Source: SMWN01 sp965221455 (GTDB lineage Bacteria; Pseudomonadota; Gammaproteobacteria; Eutrophobiales; Eutrophobiaceae). From it: DNA of 64,000 nucleotides. The position numbers and the translations under genes were made by a program. Numbering within the stretch: position 1 is the stretch's first letter; every line of letters starts with the position of its first letter. Under the pieces are notes generated by a model. That model saw only the letters and a program-made list of their open reading frames with translations, did not search any database and was not told the origin of the DNA. The stretch is from positions 310,001 through 374,000 of the forward strand of contig OZ244890.1 of the NCBI GenBank assembly GCA_965221455.1, in the 5' to 3' direction. Positions 28,110 through 37,602 of the stretch are shown piece by piece.

Positions 28110-29453
28110 ATGCAAGCGATACAGGATATACTTGATAAGCTCAACGGTATCATCTGGGGTGAATATGTTCTGATCCCTCTCCTTGCGTTGGTAGGTGTCT
28201 ATTTGACCCTGGGCCTCAAGGCGATGCCATGGCGGCTCACACTAAAAGCATTTTCGATGCTCTGGGAAGGTCGAAAACCTGACGCGGAAAACAAAGGCGA
28301 TATCTCTCCGTTTCAGGCTCTGATGACGGCGTTATCGGCCACGATCGGCACGGGTAATATCGCAGGTGTAGCGACTGCGATTTATTACGGCGGTCCCGGC
28401 GCTATTTTCTGGATGTGGATCATTGCACTGTTTGGTATGGCAACCAAGTATGCGGAAGCTGTTCTGGCAGTGAAGTACAGAGAAGTGGATCCCCTGGGTA
28501 ACCATGTCGGCGGCCCCATGTATTACATCAAGAATGGTTTAAGTGGTCACTGGGCATGGTTAGGGACGGCCTTCGCTCTTTTCGGCATGATCACCGCCTT
28601 CGGCATCGGCAACATGGTACAGTCCAATACCGTTGCCAGTGAGCTATATGCTTCATTTCATATACCAACATGGATGACTGGTATCGTCATGGCAACGCTG
28701 ACAGGTGCTGTAATTTTGGGTGGAATCAAGCGCATCGCCAAAGTTGCGGAAAAACTTGTGCCTCTCATGGGTGGTGCTTACATTCTCGGTGCGCTGATCA
28801 TTATTATTCTGAATATTTCCGCTGTACCTGCCGCATTAAAATTAATTGTTGAATGTGCATTTACCAACACTGCCGCCGAAGGTGGTTTTTTAGGCGCTAC
28901 TGTGTTGATGGCGATTCGCTGGGGTTTCGCCCGAGGAATATTTTCAAACGAGGCAGGTCTGGGCAGCGCGGCTATTGCACATGCTGCAGCGAAGACTGAC
29001 AATCCAGTTCGTCAGGGAATGATTGCCATGCTGGGTACTTTTATCGATACCATTGTTATTTGCTCAATGACCGCGCTGGTCATTATTCTTACCGGCACGT
29101 GGGACAGCGGCATTCAGGGCGCACCCATGTCATCACTCGCATTCAATACGGGCTTCGCGGGTGGTGGTTATATTGTGACCTTTGGGTTAATTGTATTCGC
29201 TTTCACCACCGTGCTGGGCTGGAACTATTACGGCGAACGCTGTGCCGAATATCTACTGGGCGTCAATGCAATCTTGCCCTACCGAATATTATGGGTATTA
29301 GCCACGTTCACCGGCGCCCTGGTGAAACTGGGTCTGGTTTGGGCATTGGCCGATGTACTCAACGGACTCATGGCGATTCCAAATCTGATTGCAATATTTT
29401 TGCTAAGCCCGGTAGTATTCTCAATTACACGAGAGTACTTTGCCAAAAAGTAA
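28110..29453 (+). CDS. AGCS-family sodium:alanine/glycine symporter
   Basis: 447 residues with about ten hydrophobic segments and the AGCS signature block GTGNIAGVATAIYYGGPGAIFW near residue 80. Other family features are GNHVGGPMYYI and RGIFSNEAGLGSAAIAHAAA. It is a cytoplasmic-membrane Na+-coupled importer of alanine, glycine or similar amino acids. An AGAGGATC-type ribosome site precedes the ATG. The gene follows egtB by 72 bp and precedes nadC by 31 bp; co-transcription is possible but a functional link is not evident. Confidence 0.93.
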   Translation: MQAIQDILDKLNGIIWGEYVLIPLLALVGVYLTLGLKAMPWRLTLKAFSMLWEGRKPDAENKGDISPFQALMTALSATIGTGNIAGVATAIYYGGPGAIFWMWIIALFGMATKYAEAVLAVKYREVDPLGNHVGGPMYYIKNGLSGHWAWLGTAFALFGMITAFGIGNMVQSNTVASELYASFHIPTWMTGIVMATLTGAVILGGIKRIAKVAEKLVPLMGGAYILGALIIIILNISAVPAALKLIVECAFTNTAAEGGFLGATVLMAIRWGFARGIFSNEAGLGSAAIAHAAAKTDNPVRQGMIAMLGTFIDTIVICSMTALVIILTGTWDSGIQGAPMSSLAFNTGFAGGGYIVTFGLIVFAFTTVLGWNYYGERCAEYLLGVNAILPYRILWVLATFTGALVKLGLVWALADVLNGLMAIPNLIAIFLLSPVVFSITREYFAKK

Positions 29454-29484
29454 TCAGCGGAATAATGACGAGAAGAATCAACGA

Positions 29485-30312
29485 ATGGATTTGCTGAAAA
29501 ATGTTGATGAAATCGCCTGTCAGGTATTGCATGAAGATCTGGGAAACGGTGATCTGAGCGCAAATTTATTACCGGAAGACTTGTGCGCTAAAGCGAAACT
29601 GATGACTCGTGAAAGCGCCGTGCTTTGCGGCACCTACTGGTTCGACAGCGTCTTCAGACAATTGGATGAAAATATCGCCATCCAATGGTGTGCCAAAGAT
29701 GGCGATGATATTGTTGAAAATCAGGAACTCTGTACTTTGGAAGGATCCGCCCGCGCATTATTGACCGGTGAACGCACAGCAATCAATTTTGTCCAGGTGT
29801 TATCGGGCACCGCCACGATTGTCCGTGAATATGCCAAATTACTGGAAGGTACAACGACCAGGTTACTGGATACGCGCAAGACCATTCCTGGTTTGAGGAA
29901 AGCACAGAAATACGCCGTGCTCACCGGCGGCGGTTATAACCATCGACTTGGATTATTTGACGGGATCCTGCTGAAGGAAAACCATATTGCCGCCGTTGGA
30001 TCAATTGCGGTTGCCGTCAACGCAGCAAAACAACGTTACCCGGAAATTTCCATTGAAGTGGAAGTCGAGAACCTGGATGAACTTGAACAAGCCATCAAGG
30101 CCGGTGCTGACATCACCATGCTGGATAATTTTTCCCTGACTGATATGCGTAAGGCCGTCAAAATGACCCATGGTCGTACACAACTGGAAGCTTCAGGAGG
30201 TTTTGATAAAGGGACTTTGCGTGAAACAGCGGAAACCGGGATTGACTTTATTTCTGTCGGCGCATTAACCAAGAACGTCAGAGCTCTGGATCTGTCGATG
30301 CGCTTTTTTTGA
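29485..30312 (+). CDS. nadC: nicotinate-nucleotide pyrophosphorylase (carboxylating), quinolinate PRTase
   Basis: 275 residues from ATG 29485, chosen because MDLLKNVDEIACQVLHEDLG matches the family N-terminus and a GAGAAG site lies upstream; a longer frame starts on TTG inside the symporter gene. Signatures include DTRKTIPGLRKAQKYAV, GGGYNHRLGLFDGILLKENH and the EVEVEN/DITMLDNFS/EASGG strands of the PRPP-binding barrel. The enzyme converts quinolinate and PRPP to nicotinate mononucleotide in de novo NAD synthesis. Confidence 0.96.
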   Translation: MDLLKNVDEIACQVLHEDLGNGDLSANLLPEDLCAKAKLMTRESAVLCGTYWFDSVFRQLDENIAIQWCAKDGDDIVENQELCTLEGSARALLTGERTAINFVQVLSGTATIVREYAKLLEGTTTRLLDTRKTIPGLRKAQKYAVLTGGGYNHRLGLFDGILLKENHIAAVGSIAVAVNAAKQRYPEISIEVEVENLDELEQAIKAGADITMLDNFSLTDMRKAVKMTHGRTQLEASGGFDKGTLRETAETGIDFISVGALTKNVRALDLSMRFF

Positions 30313-30908
30313 ATAGAACACCGAAATAAGTTAAATCTGTGCAAAAGTACGGGACTTAACGACCGCGGAAAATTTTAAATTGATTCCTCTTTTGCCATTG
30401 CATAGACCTTTTCAATAAAATACCGTGAACCAAAGAACAAGACGTTCTACAGAGCAGTCAGCGAACCCCGCTGAATTCAGGAATATGCACTTTAACTCAT
30501 GGTAAGGATCGTCCGGCCACTCATTCAGATGCCATGTGTGGTGATCAAAATCGTAAAGACAAAATCAATCAAATATGGTGTTATTCAGCCTGAATAATTA
30601 TCATCAAACGAACGACCCTTCCGCCTGGACTCCGATACGGATCTACCGGTTTTGGTACAGTTATTGCCCGTGATGGTGTCGCAAATTGTACCCTGGCCAG
30701 TTCCTGTGAACGAGGTGTACGACTGTCTTGACAAATGGACAATTCACTGTACAAACATTGAAAAGCTATTTGGGCGTGGCAGTCAAACTTCTGATGCTAA
30801 AAGAGATTTTCTCTTTGCCTGAAGAAATGGCATAATCCACCGCATTCGATTCAGAGGAACCTGTTTAACTCCGTGACGCCCATGGCAGACTCGTGTCTAG
30901 ATTTTAAA
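30313..30908. other. intergenic region between nadC and the Sel1/SPOR gene
   Basis: No gene is convincing; the longest small frame (about 32 codons from 30571) has no features. A TTGACA hexamer at 30729-30734 followed 16 bases later by tacaaa is a weak promoter candidate for the downstream gene. An AGAGGAAC at about 30853-30860 could serve the GTG at 30873. Confidence 0.35.
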
Positions 30909-32510
30909 ATGAAGTTGAGTAGAAATTCCTTTTTATTTTCCACGCTGTGTCTATTAACTTCACTCTTTTGTCATGGTATCTGGTGTCATGATGTTCGGGC
31001 TGCAAGCTATGAGGAAGGTAAGCAGGCCTACCTTGCAAAGGATTATGAATTGGCCCTGGCCATTCTTAAACCACTTGCTGAAAACGGCGACTCCCAGGCA
31101 CAGATCACACTCGGAGTAATGCATGATTTTGGCTATGGCGTGGACAAAGATGCAACAGAAGCCATGCGGTGGTATATCAAGGCGGCAGAGCAAGGCATTC
31201 CCGTGATCCAACATGATGTCGGCGTTAAATATTTTGAGGGTCAGGGAGTCAAACAGGATTATTCAAGGGCGGCGTATTGGTGGGAACAGTCCGCCAGCTC
31301 CGGCCTGGTCGATTCTCAGTTTAATCTTGGACTATTGTATTACCGAGGTATCAACTTTGAGATCGATTACCAAAAGGCTTCCTCCCTTTTCACCTCCGCA
31401 GCGGAGCAAGAACACCCCCATGCTCAATACAGCCTGGCTGTGATGCATGCGTTCGGCCAGGGTTTTGATAAAGACTATAAAAAAGCGCTGTACTGGTTCA
31501 GAAAATCGGCAGCACAAAATGTTGCACAGGCGCAATTTAACCTTGGCGTGTTTTACGAAAACGGCTATGGCCTTGAAAAAGATTTGGCATCGGCAAAAAA
31601 ATGGTACGAACTTGCAGCCGCAAGCGGCTTGAGCGAAGCAGAATCAAAACTGGCTGAACTTGAGCGGATGAACAATAACGCCGAACAACATCCTGATGTC
31701 GCTCACATAAAAAACAGGCAACCGGTTAAGGTAGCCGCACAACCGCTCCGCAACAATCGCATCAGAAGAGAAGTCTGGGCCAAACAACAGTCCGGCAAAT
31801 CCTACACGCTGCAACTTTCAAGTATGGTTGAGGAAAAAGACATCGTGGATTTCATCCAAAAACATCAACTCACCGCCAATGCAGCGTATGTTCAAGTTGT
31901 CATTAAAGGCGCAACAAGATTTAACGCCATATACGGAAGTTACGCGACCTATGCGGAAGCACAAAGGGCCGCGGCATCACTTCCTGGAAGCTTGGGTAAC
32001 ATCAAGCCATGGGTGAGAAACTTCGGCGTCCTGCAAAAATTAATTAAACAAAAAGGCCGCGAACCTGCATCCGCAGGCGGCTTGAGCGAAGCAAAATCAA
32101 AACCGGCTGAACTTGAACGGATGAACAATAACGCCAAACACCATCCTGATGTCGCTCACATAAAAAACAGGCAACCGGACAAGGTGGCCGCACAACCGCC
32201 CCGCAACAATCGCATCAGAAGAGAAGTCTGGGCCAAACAACAGTCCGGCAAATCCTACACGCTGCAACTTTCAAGTATGGTTGAGGAAAAAGACATCGTG
32301 GATTTCATCCAAAAACATCAACTCACCGCCAATGCAGCGTATGTTCAAGTTGTCATTAAAGGCACAACAAGATTTAACGCCATATACGGAAGTTACGCGA
32401 CCTATGCGGAAGCACAAAAGGCCGCAGCATCACTTCCTGGAAGCTTGGGTAACATCAAGCCATGGGTGAGAAACTTCGGCGTCCTGCAAAAATTAATTAA
32501 ACAAAGATGA
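30909..32510 (+). CDS. exported Sel1-repeat protein with two duplicated SPOR domains
   Basis: 533 residues from ATG 30909, which puts the signal peptide MKLSRNSFLFSTLCLLTSLF at the N-terminus; GTG 30873 is the longest alternative. After the signal come about six Sel1 (TPR-like) repeats with the GVMHDFGYGV.KD...A..WY..AAEQG pattern. Two SPOR domains follow (nt about 31795-32045 and 32248-32498), each with YTLQLSS and IYGSYATYAEAQ.AAASLP. SPOR domains bind denuded glycan strands at the division septum, so a periplasmic cell-wall role is likely. The two SPOR halves come from a 453-bp tandem duplication that is nearly identical in DNA. Confidence 0.88.
   Translation: MKLSRNSFLFSTLCLLTSLFCHGIWCHDVRAASYEEGKQAYLAKDYELALAILKPLAENGDSQAQITLGVMHDFGYGVDKDATEAMRWYIKAAEQGIPVIQHDVGVKYFEGQGVKQDYSRAAYWWEQSASSGLVDSQFNLGLLYYRGINFEIDYQKASSLFTSAAEQEHPHAQYSLAVMHAFGQGFDKDYKKALYWFRKSAAQNVAQAQFNLGVFYENGYGLEKDLASAKKWYELAAASGLSEAESKLAELERMNNNAEQHPDVAHIKNRQPVKVAAQPLRNNRIRREVWAKQQSGKSYTLQLSSMVEEKDIVDFIQKHQLTANAAYVQVVIKGATRFNAIYGSYATYAEAQRAAASLPGSLGNIKPWVRNFGVLQKLIKQKGREPASAGGLSEAKSKPAELERMNNNAKHHPDVAHIKNRQPDKVAAQPPRNNRIRREVWAKQQSGKSYTLQLSSMVEEKDIVDFIQKHQLTANAAYVQVVIKGTTRFNAIYGSYATYAEAQKAAASLPGSLGNIKPWVRNFGVLQKLIKQR
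31625..32509 (+). repeat. 453-bp tandem duplication inside the Sel1/SPOR gene
   Basis: Unit 1 is 31625-32077 and unit 2 is 32078-32509; the offset is exactly 453 bp = 151 codons, so the frame is preserved. Each unit contains a linker (ELERMNNNA..HPDVAHIKNR) and a SPOR domain. Only a handful of substitutions separate them, implying a recent event. Confidence 0.93.
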
Positions 32511-32550
32511 TTGTTTTTGAATTACGCCCATCAATCAGGAAGCCATTTTA

Positions 32551-33306
32551 ATGTCGGCATTTAACGATATTTTGACAGGTGAAGAGGAAGATCTGGTCAG
32601 AATATTCTATACCTTCAAAAAAAAAAATAATCTTGATGGCAACAATATTATTGCTGCCGCTGCCAAAAAACTCAAACTACAGCCTGCACAGCTAACTATT
32701 GCACTTGGTTTTAACCGCAATGCCAAAGAACTGGATGATGTTTCATCTGTACTTGGTTATGACGGTTTTGAGTCACTGGCTAAAGCAAGAAATGCAATCT
32801 ACATCGGCGATATCTACGAAAACATATCTCTGGAAAATATCCTGATGCTGTACAACAGCGTAAAAGATAATCATGAAATATTGCAAGTCATGCAATACCT
32901 TCTGAAGAATAGACTGGCAAATATAGAATCCAGGATAGAAGCCACCGTAAATTCGCTTATAATCGAGAAATACAAGGCTGAAATGCGGACTGTCTACGCT
33001 GATAGAATTGCGGATATCGATTTCGTGGAGTACAGGCTCAATAATGTGGAAAATGGCTTTAGGGCTTTGTTGAACGAAGCTTGCCTCGTTATTGAGAGCA
33101 GGTTAATCCCCGCAGGAGACATCTTTTTCAGAAAAACCATTTTACCTGAGGAAAAACGAAAATTGTTAAGTAAAAACCTGATTCCTGTGGCATTGGTTGA
33201 GTCTCGTCTGCAAGACGATGATATCTCTCAACAAGAGAAACAGATGCTAAATGATTTTCTCAGGATTCATCACAAAAATGATACCGGCGAAATGGCAAAC
33301 CAATGA
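32551..33306 (+). CDS. uncharacterised protein, first of a paralogous pair
   Basis: 251 residues, not recognised. It is predicted soluble and mostly helical, with no signal peptide or membrane segment. It is a paralogue of the next gene: both share F..LLT/ILTG near the N-terminus, DLV.IFY, then a QLTIALGFNRNAKELDDVSS / QLVCAIGFNKNIRDLTDIIT block near residue 50, ENILMLYNS/DNILDIYSA, and a C-terminal EEKRKLLSKNLI...VESRLQDDDIS region. Translation is coupled to that gene (ATGA at 33303). AGGAAGCC lies upstream of the ATG. Confidence 0.8.
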   Translation: MSAFNDILTGEEEDLVRIFYTFKKKNNLDGNNIIAAAAKKLKLQPAQLTIALGFNRNAKELDDVSSVLGYDGFESLAKARNAIYIGDIYENISLENILMLYNSVKDNHEILQVMQYLLKNRLANIESRIEATVNSLIIEKYKAEMRTVYADRIADIDFVEYRLNNVENGFRALLNEACLVIESRLIPAGDIFFRKTILPEEKRKLLSKNLIPVALVESRLQDDDISQQEKQMLNDFLRIHHKNDTGEMANQ

Positions 33307-34028
33307 AACGGAAATTATTTGGCTTTACAGAATTACTCACAGCCAGCGACACAAATCTTGTAAAAATATTTTACCAGGTGAAATCTGATCCATCAGCAGA
33401 CTTTATAAAAAATATAAACAGTATCTCCGCAGCACTGGGGCTTAATCATTCACAACTTGTCTGTGCCATCGGTTTTAATAAAAATATTCGTGATCTGACC
33501 GATATTATCACGGTGCTCGGTTTCAAGTCACACAAGGTTATGACGTATCGTCGTAATGAACTATTCACGACAGATACTTACCAACAACTTGATATAGACA
33601 ATATTCTGGACATTTATTCAGCACGACTTGAAGATGTGGAGATTCTTGATACATTAAGAGAATGTCTTCAACCACGTCTTCAGCACATAGAAGCCGATAT
33701 GGAAAGAACCGACGACCCCGGTCATACATTCAGTTATCGAATGGAAATTCACTCAATATATCAATCAGGAATCGCAGACAAACCATTTGCAGAAGAAAGG
33801 ATAAATAGAGACATCGGGAAATATCGCCTGATCGCGAGTGAACTCAATGAAATGATAAATGCCGACATATTCCCACCCAGCAATTTTTTCTTTATGGCAA
33901 ACATTTCACCTGATGAAAAAAAAGAGTTAATTGAACAGAAACATATTTCACTAAACATGATTAAGAATCGTTTACAAAACACAAAGATATCGGCTGATGA
34001 AAGAGAGATGCTGGAAGAGTTTGTGTAG
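33303..34028 (+). CDS. uncharacterised protein, second of a paralogous pair
   Basis: 241 residues, unrecognised, about the same length and layout as the preceding gene and overlapping it by 4 bp. The shared core is QLVCAIGFNKN..DLTDIITVLGF and the C-terminal SPDEKKELIEQKHISLNMIK, which is followed by RLQNTKISADEREML. The pair probably arose by tandem duplication followed by strong divergence, and the coupling suggests the two products act together, perhaps as a heteromer. No catalytic motif is evident. Confidence 0.8.
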   Translation: MKRKLFGFTELLTASDTNLVKIFYQVKSDPSADFIKNINSISAALGLNHSQLVCAIGFNKNIRDLTDIITVLGFKSHKVMTYRRNELFTTDTYQQLDIDNILDIYSARLEDVEILDTLRECLQPRLQHIEADMERTDDPGHTFSYRMEIHSIYQSGIADKPFAEERINRDIGKYRLIASELNEMINADIFPPSNFFFMANISPDEKKELIEQKHISLNMIKNRLQNTKISADEREMLEEFV

Positions 34029-34087
34029 AGTAATTAGCCTGGGGGGGAATTTTTCCTGCCTGCAAGTTCAATTTTTCTATTCCTTTC

Positions 34088-34106
34088 GATAACGATTATG
34101 GTTACA
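34088..34106 (+). promoter_or_regulatory. weak Fur-box-like sequence upstream of the TonB receptor
   Basis: gataacgattatggttaca matches the 19-bp Fur consensus at about 13 positions and lies 108 bp upstream of the receptor start. An iron-regulated promoter would be reasonable for a TonB-dependent receptor, but the match is weak. Confidence 0.25.
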
Positions 34107-34213
34107 CTCTCCCCCTCTCCCCGGCAGTATATTTAATTTGAGTTCGTTGCTAAATTTCCTGTTGTGATACGTTGGGTCGCGTGAATATCTATCTCTTGTT
34201 ATAGGAGGAAAAA

Positions 34214-36568
34214 ATGAGAAATTATTATCCATGCCGGTTTTTTTCCTTTTCCATTCTGGTGCCGCTTGTATTCAGTAGTATTAATGCCATCGCTGAAGAA
34301 ACCGGGTTCATACGTGAGGAAACTATTGAAGTGATAGGTATCACACCGTCACATGGCACTGGTTTGCCCGAAGATATGATCCCCTATGCAATACAGTCGG
34401 CGATCTCGGAGGATATCGACCGTAGTAAAAGCCTTGCCCTGAGTGATTTCCTGAATCGTAATCTTGGCAGCGTGGTCATTAACGAAGCACAGAACAATCC
34501 CTTGCAACCAGATATTCACTATCGAGGTTTTACCGCCTCGCCCTTACTCGGTCTGCCTCAGGGTATCGCCGTTTTTCAAAATGGTGTTCGTGTCAATGAA
34601 GCCTTTGGTGATACCGTCAATTGGGATTTGATACCGGAATCCTCTATCGCGAGCATCAACCTTATTGGTGGAGCGAATCCTGTGTTTGGCCTCAATACTT
34701 TGGGCGGTGCAATATCCGTCACCACGAAAAACGGCTTTACCCATGGAGGACATAGCCTGGAGACCTATGGTGGCTCGTTTGGACGCATTGTCTCAACGAT
34801 TGAAAGTGGTGGAAATGCAGGGGACTGGGCTTATTTTTTTACAGGGAGTTATCTTAATGAAGACGGCTGGCGTGACGCATCCCCGTCCAGGGCACTCAAT
34901 TTATTCAGCGCGATCAGTTGGCAAAGAGATGATAGTACGCTGGATCTTTCCATGAACCATGGTAATACCAGACTGGTTGGTAACGGTGCTATCCCGATTG
35001 AACTGGAAGCTGTCGACAGAGACGCGATTTTCACCTCGCCCGACATCACCGAAAATGACATGTTCCTGATTAACATGGAAGGCACACATTGGTTCAATGA
35101 TAAAATACAACTTGCCGGTAATATCTTTTACCGTAGTAATGACGCAGATTCATTTAACGGGGATGGGACTGAATTTGAAGAGTGTCAGCTTCCGGCGAAT
35201 CGGGGGTTTTTGTGTGAGGATGAGGGTTTAGGTACTTCAGAAGAAGAGGTGATTACAGATCAAAATGGTAACCGGATACCGGAAGAGACAACAGCCGGCA
35301 CCGAACTGAACGCTATAAACAATATCAGCGAACGTAATCAGGAAAGCTTCGGCATCAATATACAGACATCTTTCCTGGGTAATCTATTTGACCATCGGAA
35401 TTCCCTTGTTATCGGAACCAGCTATATTCAGGCACTGACAGGTTTTAGTGCTATCGTTGAGGCCGCATCACTAAACAGGGATAGAAGTACTTCGGGGACG
35501 GGGTTATTTGCAATAGAGGACGGTACACAAATCAAAACGCATACACGAACGTGGTCTCTCTATCTAACAGACACATTTTCCATCACAGATAAGTTAGCTC
35601 TGACTCTCTCCGGACGCTACAATAATACCAGTGTCAAGACCGGTGATCGCAGTCACCAAAATCCATTGGTCGACCCGGATGATCCAGACGAATTAAATGG
35701 AGAACATGATTATGAGCGATTCAATCCCGCTGTAGGTCTGAACTGGTCATTCCATCCCGACATCGTCGCTTATGGAAGTTACAGTGAGTCCGCCCGTGCG
35801 CCTACACCGGTAGAACTGGCCTGCGCCGATCCTGATGCGCCATGTAATTTACCGAACGCCTTTCTGGCTGATCCACCGTTGGAACAAGTCGTCACAAAAA
35901 GTCTTGAATTCGGTTTCCGGGGAAAATTGAACCCTGATGTCAGATGGCACCTGGGGACATTCCACAGTATTAATAATGACGACATTATTTTTATCAGTAC
36001 CGGTGGCATCAGTTCGAATGAGGGTTTCTTTGATAACGTCGGCGATACCAAAAGGATCGGTGTCGAGCTTGGGCTGTCCGGCGCATGGGAAAAACTCGAC
36101 TGGTTTATGAATTATGGTTACGTTGACGCAACCTTTGACGACGGCTTTGTATCAAGTAGTCCAAACCATCCTCTTGCGGGTGCTAATGGTGCCGTAACTG
36201 TCAAGGAAGGCAACAATATCCCCAGTATCCCCAAACATAGTCTAAAAGTCGGCGGTGATTATCATGTCACACCGAAATTCAGTATTGGCTCGGATTTGGT
36301 TTATAACTCAGGTCAATATTTCCGCGGCGATGAAGCGAACTTGCTGGACAAAATTGATGGCCACGTTGTTGTCAATGCCAGAGCGTCATATCAGTTGAAT
36401 GAAAGTATTTCAGTCTTCGCTAATGTACATAACCTGTTTGATGCGGACTACGAGACATTTGGATTACTTGGAGAACCCGATGAAATTTTCGATAATTTCG
36501 ATAACCCGAGGTTTGTCGGTGCAGGAGCACCAATCTCGGGGTTTGTCGGCGTAAAAATAGAATTTTAG
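34214..36568 (+). CDS. TonB-dependent outer-membrane receptor
   Basis: 784 residues with a signal peptide (MRNYYPCRFFSFSILVPLVF, cleaved after SSINAIA), a TonB-box-like EETIEVIGIT just after it, a plug domain (IQSAISEDIDRSKSLALSDF, VFQNGVRVNEAFGDTVNWDL, GANPVFGLNTLGG) and a long beta-barrel ending in phenylalanine (GVKIEF) as outer-membrane proteins do. A strong AGGAGG ribosome site lies 6 bases before the ATG. The substrate is unknown; the loops carry many acidic residues (DPDDPDELNGEHD). It stands alone, between the unknown gene pair and the convergent rlmB. Confidence 0.93.
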   Translation: MRNYYPCRFFSFSILVPLVFSSINAIAEETGFIREETIEVIGITPSHGTGLPEDMIPYAIQSAISEDIDRSKSLALSDFLNRNLGSVVINEAQNNPLQPDIHYRGFTASPLLGLPQGIAVFQNGVRVNEAFGDTVNWDLIPESSIASINLIGGANPVFGLNTLGGAISVTTKNGFTHGGHSLETYGGSFGRIVSTIESGGNAGDWAYFFTGSYLNEDGWRDASPSRALNLFSAISWQRDDSTLDLSMNHGNTRLVGNGAIPIELEAVDRDAIFTSPDITENDMFLINMEGTHWFNDKIQLAGNIFYRSNDADSFNGDGTEFEECQLPANRGFLCEDEGLGTSEEEVITDQNGNRIPEETTAGTELNAINNISERNQESFGINIQTSFLGNLFDHRNSLVIGTSYIQALTGFSAIVEAASLNRDRSTSGTGLFAIEDGTQIKTHTRTWSLYLTDTFSITDKLALTLSGRYNNTSVKTGDRSHQNPLVDPDDPDELNGEHDYERFNPAVGLNWSFHPDIVAYGSYSESARAPTPVELACADPDAPCNLPNAFLADPPLEQVVTKSLEFGFRGKLNPDVRWHLGTFHSINNDDIIFISTGGISSNEGFFDNVGDTKRIGVELGLSGAWEKLDWFMNYGYVDATFDDGFVSSSPNHPLAGANGAVTVKEGNNIPSIPKHSLKVGGDYHVTPKFSIGSDLVYNSGQYFRGDEANLLDKIDGHVVVNARASYQLNESISVFANVHNLFDADYETFGLLGEPDEIFDNFDNPRFVGAGAPISGFVGVKIEF

Positions 36569-36784
36569 AATGGTTAAGTATTATCCAATACCAACGCTTC
36601 ACTCTCGACATCATACTGTCCTGCTTTTGGACACATCCCCACATTAGCGGAGCGTCCGGATTTTGCGGGATTGCCTGGTGGTGTTAGTTAGTTATTTACC
36701 GCATCCCGTATTAAAACGAAAGCTATAAGAAATAGTCTTTTTCTCGAACCGTGCAAACTATCTCTCACTGCTGAAAAGACTTAC

Positions 36785-37540
36785 TTAAATTTGCTTCCGT
36801 TGACGCTGAGCCTCATATAAACAAATGCCGGCGGCAACTGAAATATTCAGACTTTCGACGGTACCTGTCATGGGAATACTTACCAGCCTGTCACAGTGTT
36901 TACGAGTGTTCTGTCGAAGTCCCTGACCTTCAGAACCCATTACCAAAGCAATCGCTGATGTAATATCTTGTTCATAAATAGTACTCTCAGCCTCATTATC
37001 GGTACCTAAAACCCAGATACCGGCATCTTGCATTGCTTTTAAACTGCGCGATAAATTCGTCACACGTATGACCGGCGTGTTCTCTGCTGCACCACATGCA
37101 ACTTTACGTACTGTTTCATTCATGCCAACCGCACGATTCCGGGGCAGAATAACCGCTCGAACACCAGCGGCATTTGCAGTGCGTAAACATGCACCAAGGT
37201 TATGAGGATCCTGCACACCATCAAGTACCAGGTAAAGTCCTGTTTTTCCATCATCTTTTTCCAAAACAGAAACCAAATCCACATGACTGCCCATAGTGCT
37301 CGCTCTATTTCTTAATACAACGCCTTGATGATTCGCCTGGTGAGTTAATTTATCCAGTGTTTTAGCAGTCACAAGTTGCACGGAAATCTGTTTGTTTTTA
37401 GCCAAAACCAGTATTTCAGCTATCGCTTTGCCTGGTCTTTTATTATCTTGTGTCCACATTTCCAGAATATCGGATGAAGCATTCTTCAGTGCATGTCGCA
37501 CAGCATGTGTTCCATAGGTGATCTGTGTCTTTTTATTCAT
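36785..37540 (-). CDS. rlmB: 23S rRNA (guanosine-2'-O-)-methyltransferase RlmB
   Basis: 251 residues from ATG 37540, chosen because ITYGTHAVRHAL matches the family N-terminus; the frame extends 16 codons further to 37588. An N-terminal L30e-like substrate-binding domain is followed by a SPOUT (TrmH-like) domain with DPHNLGACLRTANAAGV (motif 1 with the catalytic Arg), VMGSEGQGL (motif 2) and IPMTGTVESLNISVAAGICL (motif 3, trefoil knot). It methylates G2251 of 23S rRNA (E. coli numbering). The gene follows rnr by 62 bp, the classic rnr-rlmB order. Confidence 0.95.
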   Translation of the reverse strand: MNKKTQITYGTHAVRHALKNASSDILEMWTQDNKRPGKAIAEILVLAKNKQISVQLVTAKTLDKLTHQANHQGVVLRNRASTMGSHVDLVSVLEKDDGKTGLYLVLDGVQDPHNLGACLRTANAAGVRAVILPRNRAVGMNETVRKVACGAAENTPVIRVTNLSRSLKAMQDAGIWVLGTDNEAESTIYEQDITSAIALVMGSEGQGLRQNTRKHCDRLVSIPMTGTVESLNISVAAGICLYEAQRQRKQI

Positions 37541-37602
37541 AAAGCCTGCTTTCAGCAGTACATTAACTCCGTGCTGCCAATGCGCCATTCGTTCATGATC
37601 GG

